Assembly: GCF_900637305.1 (NCBI RefSeq)
Contig: NZ_LR134365.1
Location: 1,171,501-1,235,500, forward strand
Source of the DNA: Cardiobacterium hominis
GTDB lineage: Bacteria; Pseudomonadota; Gammaproteobacteria; Cardiobacteriales; Cardiobacteriaceae
Length of the DNA: 64,000 nt
Direction: 5' to 3'
Made by a program: the position numbers and the translations under genes. Below are positions 26,038 through 35,283 of this stretch, one piece after another. The number at the start of each line of letters is the position of its first letter. Position 1 is the stretch's first letter. Below the pieces are notes generated by a model. That model did not search any database. It was not told where the DNA came from and worked only from the letters and a program-made list of their open reading frames with translations.

Positions 26038-27924
26038 ATGACCGCCTGCCGCCGTTTCATCGCCTGTTTGCTGCTTCTTTGTATGTTGCCACTCGCCGCG
26101 CAGGATTTTCGCGCCTTTGCCGACGACATCGCGCAGCGGCTGGATGCCACCAACGAGCTCTACCAGCAGGGCAAGACCGATGAGGCGAAGCAGAAGGTGC
26201 AGATGGCCTATTTTGAGGTCTTTGAAAACCTGGAAGGGCCGATTCGCATCAATATTTCCGCGCAAAAGAGCGCGGAGATGGAAGCGGAATTTGGCAATAT
26301 CCGCCGCCTGATTGGCAACGGCGCGCCGCAGGAGGAAGTGCAGCAGCGCCTGCAAGCGTTGCGCGACGAGGTGCAAAAGGTCGTGCCGGTCTTGGAAAGC
26401 GGTCACAAGCTGGTAGCGCATGGCTCGCATTCGGCGCTTGACGGCATTGACCCCGGCTGGGCGGTGGCCTATCAGGCGCTGGATGACAATCTCGCCGCCG
26501 CCGTCTCCGCTTTTGAAAAGGGTAACGGCGCCGAGGCGAAAAAACGTGTGCAGCAGGCGCAGTACGACGGCTTCAAAAACAGCGATATGGAAACCACCAT
26601 CCGCATGCAAAAATCGGCACGGGCGGCGGAGGTGATTAACCGCCAATTTGCCGCGCTGATGAAACAGGCGGATTCTGACGACACCATCGACGCCTTCGGC
26701 TACAGCGTCAGCACCCTGCTCGGTGACGTGCAGGACGCGCTGCAAGGCGTCCCCGCGCCGGCAAGCGCCGCGGCGCCGGTGGAAGACACGGCAAGCGCGG
26801 GCAAGGACTGGTCGGGCACACAGAAGGAATTGCTGGCGGCGCTGGCGCAAGCAACGCAGACCTACCAGGCGGGCGACACCGCCAAAGCGGTCGGCCAGGT
26901 GCAAGACACTTATTTCGACATCTTTGAAGCGAGCGGCATGGAAAACGCCGTCGGCGCGCGCGACGCCAACTTCAAAACCGAACTGGAAGGGCATTTCACC
27001 AAAATCGTCGGCCTGATGAACGCGGGCAAAGACGTCGCCAGCATCCAGCAAGAAATCGCCGCCTTCTCCGCCGGTCTCGACAAGGCGCTGGAACTGCTTG
27101 GCGGCAACCAGGGCGGCATCGCGCTGTTCTTCTTCAGCCTGACCATCATCCTGCGCGAGGGGCTGGAAGCGCTGCTCATCGTCGCCGCGGTCATTGCGTA
27201 CATTCACAAAAGCGGGCATGGTGACAAGCAAAAAGTCATCAACAACTCCGTCTGCTGGGCGCTGGGCGCAAGCGTCATCACCGCGCTGCTGTTCCAATGG
27301 CTGCTCACCAACGCTGCCGCCGGGCGCGAAATCCTCGAAGGTGTCACCATGCTGATAGCCACCGTCATGCTCTTTGGCATGAGCTACTGGCTGCTCTCCA
27401 AGGTGGAAGCGCAGCACTGGAAGGCGTACCTACAGAAAAAAATCGGCACCTCGCTCTCGCAAGGCTCGCTCATCGGCCTGTGGCTGACCAGCTTCCTTGC
27501 CGTCTATCGCGAAGGCGCGGAAACCGTGCTGTTCTACTTCGCCCTCGCTGCCGACGCCAAAACCGCGCTGGATTATGGCTATCTGTTCGGCGGGCTGGCG
27601 GTGGGCATCGTCATCCTCGCCGTGGTGTACCTCATCATGCGCTACAGCGTGGTGCGCCTGCCGCTCAAACCCTTCTTCATCTTCACCGGCATCTTCATGT
27701 ACCTGATGGCGTTCATCTTCGCCGGCAAAGGCGTCGCCGAACTCATCGAAGGCAAAGCCTTCACCCCGACGCTGATTGGCGACGGCACCCTCTTCCCGAA
27801 ATGGATGGGCGACTGGCTCGGCATCATGCCCTATCGGGAAACGCTCCTGCCGCAACTCGTACTGCTCGCCGCCGCGCTCTTCGCCCTCTGGGTGCTGTTC
27901 GGGCGCAAAAAAACGACTTCCTAA
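26038..27924 (+). CDS. FTR1-family iron permease, FetM-like
   Basis: A second FTR1 permease. The 628 residues include a signal peptide, a long periplasmic region of about 340 residues made of two related halves (each with QAYFEVFE- or DTYFDIFE-like segments: AYFEVFENLEGPIR and TYFDIFEASGMENA), and a seven-span FTR1 domain with LREGLEALL and YREGAETVLF. This architecture matches the FetM permease that pairs with a P19/FetP protein, encoded 29 bases downstream. GGAGA lies ten bases before the ATG. It diverges from efeOBU across 247 bases. Confidence 0.9.
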   Translation: MTACRRFIACLLLLCMLPLAAQDFRAFADDIAQRLDATNELYQQGKTDEAKQKVQMAYFEVFENLEGPIRINISAQKSAEMEAEFGNIRRLIGNGAPQEEVQQRLQALRDEVQKVVPVLESGHKLVAHGSHSALDGIDPGWAVAYQALDDNLAAAVSAFEKGNGAEAKKRVQQAQYDGFKNSDMETTIRMQKSARAAEVINRQFAALMKQADSDDTIDAFGYSVSTLLGDVQDALQGVPAPASAAAPVEDTASAGKDWSGTQKELLAALAQATQTYQAGDTAKAVGQVQDTYFDIFEASGMENAVGARDANFKTELEGHFTKIVGLMNAGKDVASIQQEIAAFSAGLDKALELLGGNQGGIALFFFSLTIILREGLEALLIVAAVIAYIHKSGHGDKQKVINNSVCWALGASVITALLFQWLLTNAAAGREILEGVTMLIATVMLFGMSYWLLSKVEAQHWKAYLQKKIGTSLSQGSLIGLWLTSFLAVYREGAETVLFYFALAADAKTALDYGYLFGGLAVGIVILAVVYLIMRYSVVRLPLKPFFIFTGIFMYLMAFIFAGKGVAELIEGKAFTPTLIGDGTLFPKWMGDWLGIMPYRETLLPQLVLLAAALFALWVLFGRKKTTS

Positions 27925-27953
27925 CCCGCTCACAAACCTTACAGGAGGCAAAA

Positions 27954-28508
27954 ATGAGCATCAAAAAAAGCGCAATGGCAACCGCCATCCTCATGACCGC
28001 AGGCAGCGCCTTCGCCTTCACCGAATATCCGGCAGGCGAACCGCAAACCATCAACGAGATGGAAATTGCCGCTGTTTACCTGCAACCGATCGACATGGAG
28101 CCGCGCGGCATGGGCCTTTCCGCCGCCGAAGCGGACGTCCACCTCGAAGCGGACATCCACGCTACCAAAGGCAACCAAAACGGCTTTGGCGAAGGCGAAT
28201 GGATCCCCTACCTGACCATCACCTACACCCTGGAAAACCTCGACACCAAAGCCAAACAAGAAGGCACCTTCATGCCGATGGTCGCGAGCGACGGCCCGCA
28301 CTACGGGCAGAACATCAAAATGCTCGGCGTGGGCAACTACAAAGTCACCTACCACATCGAGCCGCCGCCGAAAGCGGGCATGCATCGCCACACCGACGCG
28401 GACACCGGCGTGGGCAAATGGTGGAAACCGTTTGACGTCTCTTACGAGTTCAAATACACCGGCCTCGACAAGAGCAAAGGACAAGAAGCTCCGAAAGTGA
28501 AGAACTAA
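27954..28508 (+). CDS. P19/FetP-type periplasmic iron transport protein
   Basis: A 184-residue exported protein of the Tp34/P19 iron-transport family. Known members are dimers with a copper site that help iron reach the FTR1 permease. The signal peptide is MSIKKSAMATAILMTAGSAFA. Likely metal ligands are the Met residues of DMEPRGMGLS and the His residues of HLEADIH and MHRHTD. The AGGAGG site six bases before the ATG fixes the start; the open frame runs further upstream through the permease gene but is not coding there. A terminator follows. Confidence 0.92.
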   Translation: MSIKKSAMATAILMTAGSAFAFTEYPAGEPQTINEMEIAAVYLQPIDMEPRGMGLSAAEADVHLEADIHATKGNQNGFGEGEWIPYLTITYTLENLDTKAKQEGTFMPMVASDGPHYGQNIKMLGVGNYKVTYHIEPPPKAGMHRHTDADTGVGKWWKPFDVSYEFKYTGLDKSKGQEAPKVKN

Positions 28509-28517
28509 ACGGGCAAA

Positions 28518-28545
28518 GAAAAACGGGCTTCGCGCCCGTTTTTTT
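28518..28545 (+). terminator. terminator after the P19/FetP gene
   Basis: ACGGGC and GCCCGT pair around TTCGC, followed by seven T. Confidence 0.85.
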
Positions 28546-28557
28546 ATGGTGTTGTCT

Positions 28558-29016
28558 CTACTGATAGCGCTTGCCGCGCAACTCCAGCCAGCCGTCAGCA
28601 TGACGCCCGCCGGGGTCGCGGTGCGTCCAGTGGATGACGCCGCCGCGCGCGTTCGTCTCGTATTGACCGCAGAAGGCGACGTTGTCGGCAGTCTGCAAAT
28701 CGGGCAGGCGCGGCGCGAGGTCGATGTTATGCGCGACCAGTACCGTTTTGCCCGCGCCGATGTCGAGGATGAAGCGCTGATGGCGGCTGCCCTCGGTATC
28801 GTCCTTCAGCACTTTTTTCACCTGCCCCGCGCCGCATACCGCCGCGCCGCCACGGTTCTGCGCGATGACCTGATACAGCGCGGCGTTAGCGTTGCGCGCT
28901 TCCGGTGCAGGTTGCGGCAGTTGCGATGGCGTCTCGCGCAGATTGCCGAACCAGATGGCGGCGAGTAAAAACGGCAGCGCTGCCAGTTGCCAGCGCCAGG
29001 GGAGACGGTTGCGCAT
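28558..29016 (-). CDS. DUF3465 protein, membrane-anchored
   Basis: A 152-residue protein with an N-terminal span (WQLAALPFLLAAIWFG) and a DUF3465 domain: HQRFILDIGAGKTVLVAHNI, then FCGQYETNARGGVIHWTHRD and GWLELRGKRYQ at the end. The domain is thought to be OB-fold-like and periplasmic; no function is established that I know of. It lies seven bases after slyX in a three-gene unit headed by a tautomerase gene. Confidence 0.85.
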   Translation of the reverse strand: MRNRLPWRWQLAALPFLLAAIWFGNLRETPSQLPQPAPEARNANAALYQVIAQNRGGAAVCGAGQVKKVLKDDTEGSRHQRFILDIGAGKTVLVAHNIDLAPRLPDLQTADNVAFCGQYETNARGGVIHWTHRDPGGRHADGWLELRGKRYQ

Positions 29017-29023
29017 GATGACC

Positions 29024-29236
29024 TCAATAATGCGGCGGGATTTCTTCCGCCAGATTGCGCGGCGGCGTATCGCCGCGTTCCTGTAACTGTTGCCAGAGCA
29101 GGCGCAACTGCCCCTGCTGCAAATCCAGCGCCGCGCGCAGTTCGACGACCGCCGCGTTCAGCGTCGCCAGCAAATCCTCCTGATACGCCAGGCGAATTTC
29201 CAGCTGCGCGAGGCGTTCCTCGTCGCCTTCGCTCAT
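29024..29236 (-). CDS. slyX: SlyX-family protein
   Basis: A 70-residue coiled-coil protein: [20 protein letters not shown] followed by [15 protein letters not shown] and the invariant ending PPHY. SlyX is widespread in proteobacteria but its function is not settled. Its start overlaps the end of the tautomerase gene by four bases. Confidence 0.92.
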   Translation of the reverse strand: MSEGDEERLAQLEIRLAYQEDLLATLNAAVVELRAALDLQQGQLRLLWQQLQERGDTPPRNLAEEIPPHY

Positions 29237-29421
29237 TTGCGATCCAGCCGCAACTCGCCGCCCTGGGCGAAGTTTTCCGGCTTCATGTCTTCGATGCTGA
29301 TCCAGATGGCAGACTCTGCCACGCCGAGCGATTCACTCACCGCGCGCGTGACCGCTTTGACCATCGCACGCTTCTGTTCGACCGTGCGGCCTTCTACTAA
29401 TTTCACGTTGATAACGGGCAT
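29233..29421 (-). CDS. 4-oxalocrotonate tautomerase-family enzyme
   Basis: A 62-residue protein with the catalytic Pro1 once Met is removed ([13 protein letters not shown]) and the family's [19 protein letters not shown] segment. Members form hexamers and catalyse keto-enol tautomerisation; the true substrate is unknown. GAGGTG lies five bases before this ATG, which decides the start against a 16-residue longer reading. It is the first gene of the tautomerase-slyX-DUF3465 unit, divergent from purC. Confidence 0.88.
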   Translation of the reverse strand: MPVINVKLVEGRTVEQKRAMVKAVTRAVSESLGVAESAIWISIEDMKPENFAQGGELRLDRK

Positions 29422-29473
29422 AAAACACCTCGGGTTAGTGGAAGAAAACCGGATTATAACAGGCGACAATCGC

Positions 29474-29479
29474 TATAAT
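29474..29479 (+). promoter_or_regulatory. -10 element for purC-purM
   Basis: CTATAATA lies about 33 bases before the purC start and is followed by GC-rich sequence. No good -35 is seen. A PurR operator was not recognised. Confidence 0.4.
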
Positions 29480-29512
29480 ACGGCGGCTTTCAATTCACAA
29501 CCGAGGTGTACC

Positions 29513-30238
29513 ATGGAAAAACGCGCGCTGCTCTATACCGGCAAATCCAAAGCCATCTACGCGACCGATGACCCCGATCTCGTCATCATCCATTACAACG
29601 ACGACGCCACTGCGGGCAACGGTGCCAAGCACGAAATCATCGAAGGCAAAGGCATCCTCAACAACCGCATCGCCACGCTCATTTTCCGTGCGCTCATCGC
29701 CGCCGGCATCCCGACGCATTACCGCGACACCCTGAACGAACGCGAGCAACTCTGCGAAAAAGTAGAGATTATTCCGCTCGAAGTCATCGTGCGTAACGTC
29801 ATCGCCGGCTCCATGGCAGCCCGCCTCGGCTTTGAAGAAGGCAGCGAAACCGAATACCCCATCTTCGAAATCTGCTACAAAAACGACGCCCTGGGCGACC
29901 CGCTCATCAACGACGACCACGCCGTCGCCCTCGGAATCGCAAGCTACGAAGACTTAGACCGCATCTACGAACTCACCGACCAAATCAACGCCACCCTGTT
30001 TGACATCTTCGACGAATGCGACGTGCTGCTGGTGGACTTCAAAATCGAATTCGGCCGCACCGCCGACGGCGAAATCGTGCTGGCTGACGAAATCAGCCCG
30101 GACAGCTGCCGCCTGTGGGACGCCGACACCCTCGAAAAACTCGACAAAGACCGCTTCCGCCGCGACATGGGCGGGCTGCTTGAAGCCTATCAGGACATCC
30201 TCGACCGTCTCGAAGAACGCGAGGAAAACGACGCATGA
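29513..30238 (+). CDS. purC: phosphoribosylaminoimidazole-succinocarboxamide synthase
   Basis: Joins CAIR and aspartate with ATP to form SAICAR in purine synthesis. The 241-residue protein has the family's [20 protein letters not shown] start, [13 protein letters not shown], the [11 protein letters not shown] strand and [20 protein letters not shown] lies before the ATG. Its stop overlaps the purM start by four bases; the pairing of purC with purM in one operon differs from E. coli. Confidence 0.96.
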   Translation: MEKRALLYTGKSKAIYATDDPDLVIIHYNDDATAGNGAKHEIIEGKGILNNRIATLIFRALIAAGIPTHYRDTLNEREQLCEKVEIIPLEVIVRNVIAGSMAARLGFEEGSETEYPIFEICYKNDALGDPLINDDHAVALGIASYEDLDRIYELTDQINATLFDIFDECDVLLVDFKIEFGRTADGEIVLADEISPDSCRLWDADTLEKLDKDRFRRDMGGLLEAYQDILDRLEEREENDA

Positions 30239-31230
30239 GCCTCGACTACAAAAGCGCGGGCGTGGACAAAGAAGCGGGTTATGACACCGTTGAGCGCATC
30301 AAGCGCTACGCGGGCGCGACCCACAACGCCCGCGTCCTCGGACAAATTGGCGCCTTTGGCGCCTTTTACGACTTGAGCGGCTACCAGCACCCCATCCTCG
30401 TCTCCGGCACCGACGGCGTCGGCACCAAGCTGAAAATCGCCTTTGCCCTCGGCAAATACGACACCATCGGCATTGATGCCGTCGCCATGTGCGTCAACGA
30501 CATCCTCTGCCACGGCGCCGCGCCGCAATACTTCCTCGACTACCTCGCCTGCGGCAAACTCGAACCCGAAGTCGCCGCCGACATCGTCAAAGGCGTCGCC
30601 GACGGCTGCGCGCAGGCGAATGCGGCGCTCATCGGCGGCGAAACCGCGGAAATGCCCGGCTTCTATCAGACGGGCGAATACGACATCGCAGGCTTTGCCG
30701 TCGGCGTTGTGGAAAAAGCCGACCTCATCGACGGCAGCAAAGTCGCGGCGGGCGACGTCCTCATCGGCCTGCCGTCTTCCGGCTACCACAGCAACGGCTA
30801 CTCGCTGCTGCGCAAAATCTTTACCGACCTTGACGCCGTCGTGGACGGCAAGAGCATCGGCGAACACTTGCTGACCCCGACCAAAATCTACGTCAAACCC
30901 GTACTTGCCGCACTCGCCGCGCACCGCGTGCATGGCCTCGCGCACATCACCGGCGGCGGCCTGCCGGAAAACCTGCCGCGCGCCTACGGCAAAGGCCTCA
31001 CCGCCGTGGTGGACACCGCGACCTTCCCGCGCCCGCCGCTGCTGGACGCCATCCTCGCGCACGTCAAAAAAGACGAATGCTACGGCACCTTCAACATGGG
31101 CATCGGCTTCATCCTCATCGCCCCGCCGGGCGAGGCGGATGCCATCATCGCCACGCTCAAGGCGCACGGCGAAGACGCGCGCATCATCGGGCGGATGGAA
31201 GCGGGCGACGCGCCGCTGCGCTTGCAATAA
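30235..31230 (+). CDS. purM: phosphoribosylformylglycinamidine cyclo-ligase
   Basis: Closes the imidazole ring to give AIR from FGAM. The 331-residue protein shows the PurM start [13 protein letters not shown], the ATP/Mg loop [15 protein letters not shown], the [20 protein letters not shown] helix, [13 protein letters not shown] and [13 protein letters not shown]. It is translationally coupled to purC. In many gammaproteobacteria purM pairs with purN, which is not seen here. A strong terminator follows. Confidence 0.96.
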   Translation: MSLDYKSAGVDKEAGYDTVERIKRYAGATHNARVLGQIGAFGAFYDLSGYQHPILVSGTDGVGTKLKIAFALGKYDTIGIDAVAMCVNDILCHGAAPQYFLDYLACGKLEPEVAADIVKGVADGCAQANAALIGGETAEMPGFYQTGEYDIAGFAVGVVEKADLIDGSKVAAGDVLIGLPSSGYHSNGYSLLRKIFTDLDAVVDGKSIGEHLLTPTKIYVKPVLAALAAHRVHGLAHITGGGLPENLPRAYGKGLTAVVDTATFPRPPLLDAILAHVKKDECYGTFNMGIGFILIAPPGEADAIIATLKAHGEDARIIGRMEAGDAPLRLQ

Positions 31231-31254
31231 CCCTGCCATATAAACGGCAATCCA

Positions 31255-31284
31255 TGAAAAAAGGCGCCTCGGGCGCCTTTTTTG
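31255..31284. terminator. bidirectional terminator after purM
   Basis: AAGGCGCC and GGCGCCTT pair around a three-base loop, with A runs to the left and T runs to the right. It also serves the opposing metallopeptidase gene. Confidence 0.88.
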
Positions 31285-31288
31285 CGGG

Positions 31289-32002
31289 CTACATCAACAC
31301 GCCATGCTCACGGCGGAAGCGCTCCAGCGACGCCTTGCGCGCCTGCCAGTCCGGCTGCACCGCCCGCATCAGCGCGTAGAAGGCCGCGCCGTGATGATGC
31401 TCCTGCAAATGGCACAGCTCATGGATGATGACGTGCGCGATGAGCGCGGGTGGGTACTGGATGAGGCGGGTGTTGAAGGTGAGGATGCCGTCGCGGCGGC
31501 AGTTGCCCCAACTGCGGCGCATGGCACGGTAACGCAGCGGCGGCAACGCCCGTACCCACGGACAACGGCCAGCTTCCACGGCGACCATGGCGGGCAGATG
31601 CGCGGCGCTTTGTTGCTGGTGAAAACGGCGGAAGGCGGCGGCAAGCGCGTCTTCATCGCCGGGCGCGGCGATGAGGATATCGCCTGCGTGGTGAATGTCG
31701 CGTGTGGCATCCTGCGCCAGTCGCAGACGCAGCGGCTCGCCCAAGAGCCAATGCGTGCTGCCATCGGCGTAAGGCGAGGGGAGGGCGGCTTCCTGCGGGC
31801 GGGCGCGGCGGGCAATCCAGTCGAGATGCTCGCGGATGAAGCGCAAGATGTCGGCGGGTTTGCTACGCGGCGGATGCGAGAGGTAAATCTTGCCGTCCGC
31901 GTCAATCGAGAGACGCAGACGGCGGTTGTTGCGCCGTGGCGGACGGCAATGGATGCGCCAGGTTTGTCCGGCGTGCGGGATGTCCAGGACGGTCGGGCTC
32001 AT
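31289..32002 (-). CDS. YgjP-like (M48-type) metal-dependent hydrolase
   Basis: A 237-residue protein with the zinc motif HELCH (about 194-198), followed by the conserved HHHGAAFYALM, and the upstream RRSWGNCRRDGILTFNTRLI typical of the DUF45/YgjP family. Known relatives are cytoplasmic zincins of uncertain role, often linked to restriction or nucleotide metabolism loci. It starts 15 bases after aroG and is likely in the same transcript. Confidence 0.88.
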   Translation of the reverse strand: MSPTVLDIPHAGQTWRIHCRPPRRNNRRLRLSIDADGKIYLSHPPRSKPADILRFIREHLDWIARRARPQEAALPSPYADGSTHWLLGEPLRLRLAQDATRDIHHAGDILIAAPGDEDALAAAFRRFHQQQSAAHLPAMVAVEAGRCPWVRALPPLRYRAMRRSWGNCRRDGILTFNTRLIQYPPALIAHVIIHELCHLQEHHHGAAFYALMRAVQPDWQARKASLERFRREHGVLM

Positions 32003-32017
32003 GCGGGAGCGGTGCGG

Positions 32018-33085
32018 TTAATCCCGCCCCATCCGCTTTTCTACCGCTTCCGCCAGTTGCTCCAGCAGCGCTTCCGTATCTTCCCAGCCGATGCAGGCGT
32101 CGGTGATACTTTGCCCGTAGGTGAGCGGTTTGCCGGGTTCGAGTTTTTGTGCGCCTTCGACCAGATGGCTTTCTACCATCACGCCGAAGATGTTCTGCTC
32201 GCCAGCGGCGATTTGCGCGGCGACGTCAGCGGCGGCATCGAGCTGGCGTTTGTGCTGTTTGTGGCTGTTGGCGTGGCTGCAATCAACCATGATTTTGTCC
32301 TGCACGCCGGCGCGGCGCAGCGCGGCGACCGCTTCACGCACGTGGGCGGCGCTGTAGTTCGGACCGTTGTTGCCGCCGCGCAGGATGAGGTGGCAGTCTT
32401 CGTTGCCGTTGGTGGTGACGATGGCGGAATGCCCCAGTTTGGTGACGGAGAGGAAGCTGTGAACCGCTTGCGCCGAGGCGATGGCGTCGATGGCGATTTG
32501 CACGTCGCCGTTGGTGCCGTTTTTGAAGCCGATCGGGCAGGAGAGGCCGGAGGCGAGCTGGCGGTGCACCTGGCTTTCGGTGGTACGCGCGCCGACCGCG
32601 CCCCAGCTGACGAGGTCTGCGATGTACTGCGGGATGATCATGTCGAGGTATTCGACGGCGACCGGCATGCCTTTGTCGGCGGTGTCGAGCAGCAGTTTGC
32701 GCCCGATGCGCAGGCCGTCGTTGATGGCAAACGAGCCGTCCAGATGCGGGTCGTTGAGCAGGCCTTTCCAGCCAACGGTGGTGCGCGGTTTTTCAAAATA
32801 GACGCGCATGACGATGCACAGTTGCTCGCGGTATTTTTCGCGCAAGGGCAGGAGGCGGTCGGCATATTCGTTCGCCGCTTTGACGTCGTGGATGGAGCAG
32901 GGGCCGATGACGACCAAGAGGCGCGGGTCGTTGTCGTGCAGGATGGCGTGGATGTCGCGCCGCGCCTGGTGCACGGTTTCGGCGGCGCGTTCGCTCACCG
33001 GGTAGCGCTCCAGCAGGGCGACAGGCGGCAAGAGTTCTTGGATGCGGGCAATCCGCAAGTCATCGGTCTGGTGCATGGTGGTCAT
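32018..33085 (-). CDS. aroG: 3-deoxy-7-phosphoheptulonate synthase (AroG-type)
   Basis: First enzyme of the shikimate pathway: joins PEP and erythrose-4-phosphate. The roughly 355-residue type I DAHP synthase closely follows AroG: DDLRIARIQELLPPVALLE, LLVVIGPCSIHD, MRVYFEKPRTTVGWKGL, GARTTESQVHRQLASG, ESHLVEG and SITDACIGWEDTE. An alternative ATG nine bases downstream has a slightly better-placed ACGGA and fits E. coli AroG equally well. Feedback specificity (Phe, Tyr or Trp) cannot be read with certainty. Confidence 0.95.
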   Translation of the reverse strand: MTTMHQTDDLRIARIQELLPPVALLERYPVSERAAETVHQARRDIHAILHDNDPRLLVVIGPCSIHDVKAANEYADRLLPLREKYREQLCIVMRVYFEKPRTTVGWKGLLNDPHLDGSFAINDGLRIGRKLLLDTADKGMPVAVEYLDMIIPQYIADLVSWGAVGARTTESQVHRQLASGLSCPIGFKNGTNGDVQIAIDAIASAQAVHSFLSVTKLGHSAIVTTNGNEDCHLILRGGNNGPNYSAAHVREAVAALRRAGVQDKIMVDCSHANSHKQHKRQLDAAADVAAQIAAGEQNIFGVMVESHLVEGAQKLEPGKPLTYGQSITDACIGWEDTEALLEQLAEAVEKRMGRD

Positions 33086-33145
33086 CCGTAATATCGTTGA
33101 GGGTCGGCAAAGATAGCGCAAAACGCGGCGCAGACAAAGCGCTGT

Positions 33146-33151
33146 TATACT
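33146..33151 (+). promoter_or_regulatory. -10 element for prlC
   Basis: TATACT lies about 34 bases before the prlC start in the aroG/prlC divergent interval. The -35 is not convincing. Confidence 0.4.
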
Positions 33152-33184
33152 CGCCACCCTTTGCAGCAACCCACAGGAATCCCC

Positions 33185-35218
33185 ATGACCGACCACAACC
33201 CGCTTTACCAGCCCGCCGACGTTCCCGCCTTTGCCGCCATCCGCCCCGAACATGCCGCCGTCATCCCGCAGATTCTCCAGGAAAACCGCGCCGCCATTGA
33301 AGACCTCATCGCGCGCGGCGATTACAGTTGGGACGGCCTGATGCAGCCGCTGGAGCGCCTGGAAAACCGCCTCGCCAAAGCCGTCTCGCCGGTCGCGCAC
33401 CTGCACGCGGTAACCAGCACCGACGACTGGCGCGCCGCCTACGAAGCGCTCCTGCCCGAACTTACCGCCTACGCCAGCGACCTCGGCCAGCACGAAGGCC
33501 TTTACCGCGCCATCAAAAGCCTGCGCGACAGCGCCGCTTACGCCACGCTCACCGCATCGCGGCGCAAAGTCATCGACGACGCGCTGAAAAACTTCGAGCG
33601 CAGCGGCATTGGTCTTGCGCCCGCCGCACAGGCGCGTTACAAGGAAATCAGCCTGCGTCTGGCCGAGCTGGGCACGCAGTTCGCCAACCACGTGCTGGAC
33701 GCCACCAACGCCTGGCATCTGCACCTGCCCGACGACAGCCGCCTCGCTGGCATTCCCGACAGCGCCCGCGCGCTGATGGCAGACCTTGCCCGCCAGCACG
33801 GCGAAGACGGCTACCGCATCACCCTGGATGCGCCGGTGGTCATCCCCGTCCTCAGCTACGCCGACGACCGCGAGCTGCGCGCGACCGTTTACCGCGCCTA
33901 CAACCTCCGCGCCAGCGAACTGGCCGATGACGGCAAATACGACAACGCCGCCATCATTGCCGAAACCGTTGCCCTGCGTTTTGAGCTGGCAAAACTGCTG
34001 GGCTTTGCCGACTACGCCGCCTATTCCGTGGATAACAAAATGGCGCCGGACAGCGCGGCGGTCATCGCCTTCCTCGAAGACCTCGTCGCCAAAGGCAAGG
34101 CGGCGGGCGAGGCGGACATGGCGGCGCTGCGCGAATATGCCACACGTGCGCTGAACCTCGCCGAGCTGCAACCGTGGGACATCGCCTACGCCGCCGAAAA
34201 ACAGCGGCAAGCGCTGTACGCCCTCTCGCAGGAAGACCTGCGCCCCTACTTCCCCATCAGCCAGGTACTGCAAGGACTGTTCACCATCTGCGAGCGCCTC
34301 TTTGCCGTGCGCTTCCGCGAAAACCCGGCGCTTGCCACCTGGCACGCCGACGCGCGCGGCTACGACATGACCGACGCCGACGGCAACTTGCGCGCCCGCT
34401 TCTACCTTGACCCCTACGCGCGCGCGAAAAAACGCGGCGGTGCTTGGATGGACAGCGCCGTTTCCCGCTTTGCCGATGATGATGCGCTGCAACTGCCGGT
34501 CGCTTACCTCGTCTGCAACTTCACCCCGCCGGTCGGCGACCAAGAGGCCTGCCTCACCCACCAGGAAGTCACCACCCTTTTCCACGAATTCGGCCACGGC
34601 CTGCACCACATGCTGACCACCGTCGGCGAATACAGCGTCGCCGGGATTAACGGCGTCGAATGGGATGCGGTCGAACAACCCAGCCAGTTCATGGAAAACT
34701 TCTGCTACGAGCGCGACTGCCTGCGCCTCATGACCCGCCACCATGAGACGGGCGAACCGCTGCCGGATGCGCTCTACGCCAAACTCATCGCGGCGAAAAA
34801 CTACCAAAGCGCGATGGCGCTGCTGCGGCAAATGGAATTCTCCCTCTTTGACATCCGCCTGCACTGCGCCGAAAACGCGGGCAAAGACGCGCTTGCCGTG
34901 CACCGCGCGGTACGCGAACACGTCGCCGTTACCCCCGCCTATGCCGACAACCGCTTCCCGATGAGTTTCCAGCACATCTTCGCCGGAGGCTACGCGGCGG
35001 GCTATTACAGCTACAAATGGGCGGAAGTATTATCTGCGGACAGCTTCGCCGCCTTTGAAGAAGAAGGCGTGCTGAATCCGGCAACCGGCGCGCGTTTCCG
35101 CGACGAAATACTGGCCGTCGGCGGCAGCCGCCCCAGCATGGAAAGTTTCATCGCCTTCCGCGGCCGCGCCCCGCAGGTGGATGCGCTGTTGCGCCACAGC
35201 GGCATTCAGCAGCCATAA
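33185..35218 (+). CDS. prlC: oligopeptidase A (M3 zinc metallopeptidase)
   Basis: Cytoplasmic endopeptidase that degrades short peptides, including cleaved signal peptides. The 677-residue protein has the zinc motif FHEFGHGLHH (HEFGH near 467), the M3 third-ligand region QPSQFMENFCYE and the substrate-loop segment IFAGGYAAGYYSYKWAEV. I chose MTDHNPLYQ as the start, since it matches OpdA N-termini; the frame extends eight codons upstream without support. A strong terminator follows. Confidence 0.95.
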   Translation: MTDHNPLYQPADVPAFAAIRPEHAAVIPQILQENRAAIEDLIARGDYSWDGLMQPLERLENRLAKAVSPVAHLHAVTSTDDWRAAYEALLPELTAYASDLGQHEGLYRAIKSLRDSAAYATLTASRRKVIDDALKNFERSGIGLAPAAQARYKEISLRLAELGTQFANHVLDATNAWHLHLPDDSRLAGIPDSARALMADLARQHGEDGYRITLDAPVVIPVLSYADDRELRATVYRAYNLRASELADDGKYDNAAIIAETVALRFELAKLLGFADYAAYSVDNKMAPDSAAVIAFLEDLVAKGKAAGEADMAALREYATRALNLAELQPWDIAYAAEKQRQALYALSQEDLRPYFPISQVLQGLFTICERLFAVRFRENPALATWHADARGYDMTDADGNLRARFYLDPYARAKKRGGAWMDSAVSRFADDDALQLPVAYLVCNFTPPVGDQEACLTHQEVTTLFHEFGHGLHHMLTTVGEYSVAGINGVEWDAVEQPSQFMENFCYERDCLRLMTRHHETGEPLPDALYAKLIAAKNYQSAMALLRQMEFSLFDIRLHCAENAGKDALAVHRAVREHVAVTPAYADNRFPMSFQHIFAGGYAAGYYSYKWAEVLSADSFAAFEEEGVLNPATGARFRDEILAVGGSRPSMESFIAFRGRAPQVDALLRHSGIQQP

Positions 35219-35239
35219 ATAAAACCGCGCGCCATCGTA

Positions 35240-35267
35240 AAAAAACCGCCCTTTCGGGCGGTTTTTT
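35240..35267. terminator. bidirectional terminator between prlC and ugd
   Basis: ACCGCCC and GGGCGGT pair around TTTC, with an A run to the left and six T to the right. Confidence 0.88.
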
Positions 35268-35283
35268 GTCGGGCAAAGCGGCA

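Noticed and set aside
27297-27953. Upstream extension of the P19/FetP reading frame
   Set aside because: It overlaps the membrane domain of the FTR1 permease in another frame; AGGAGG and a signal peptide fix the start at 27954.
32018-34975. Very long minus-strand open frame (about 985 codons) covering aroG and the antisense of prlC
   Set aside because: Only the part up to 33085 matches a known protein (AroG). The rest is low-complexity Val/Gly/Ala-rich translation opposite prlC, a by-product of high GC.
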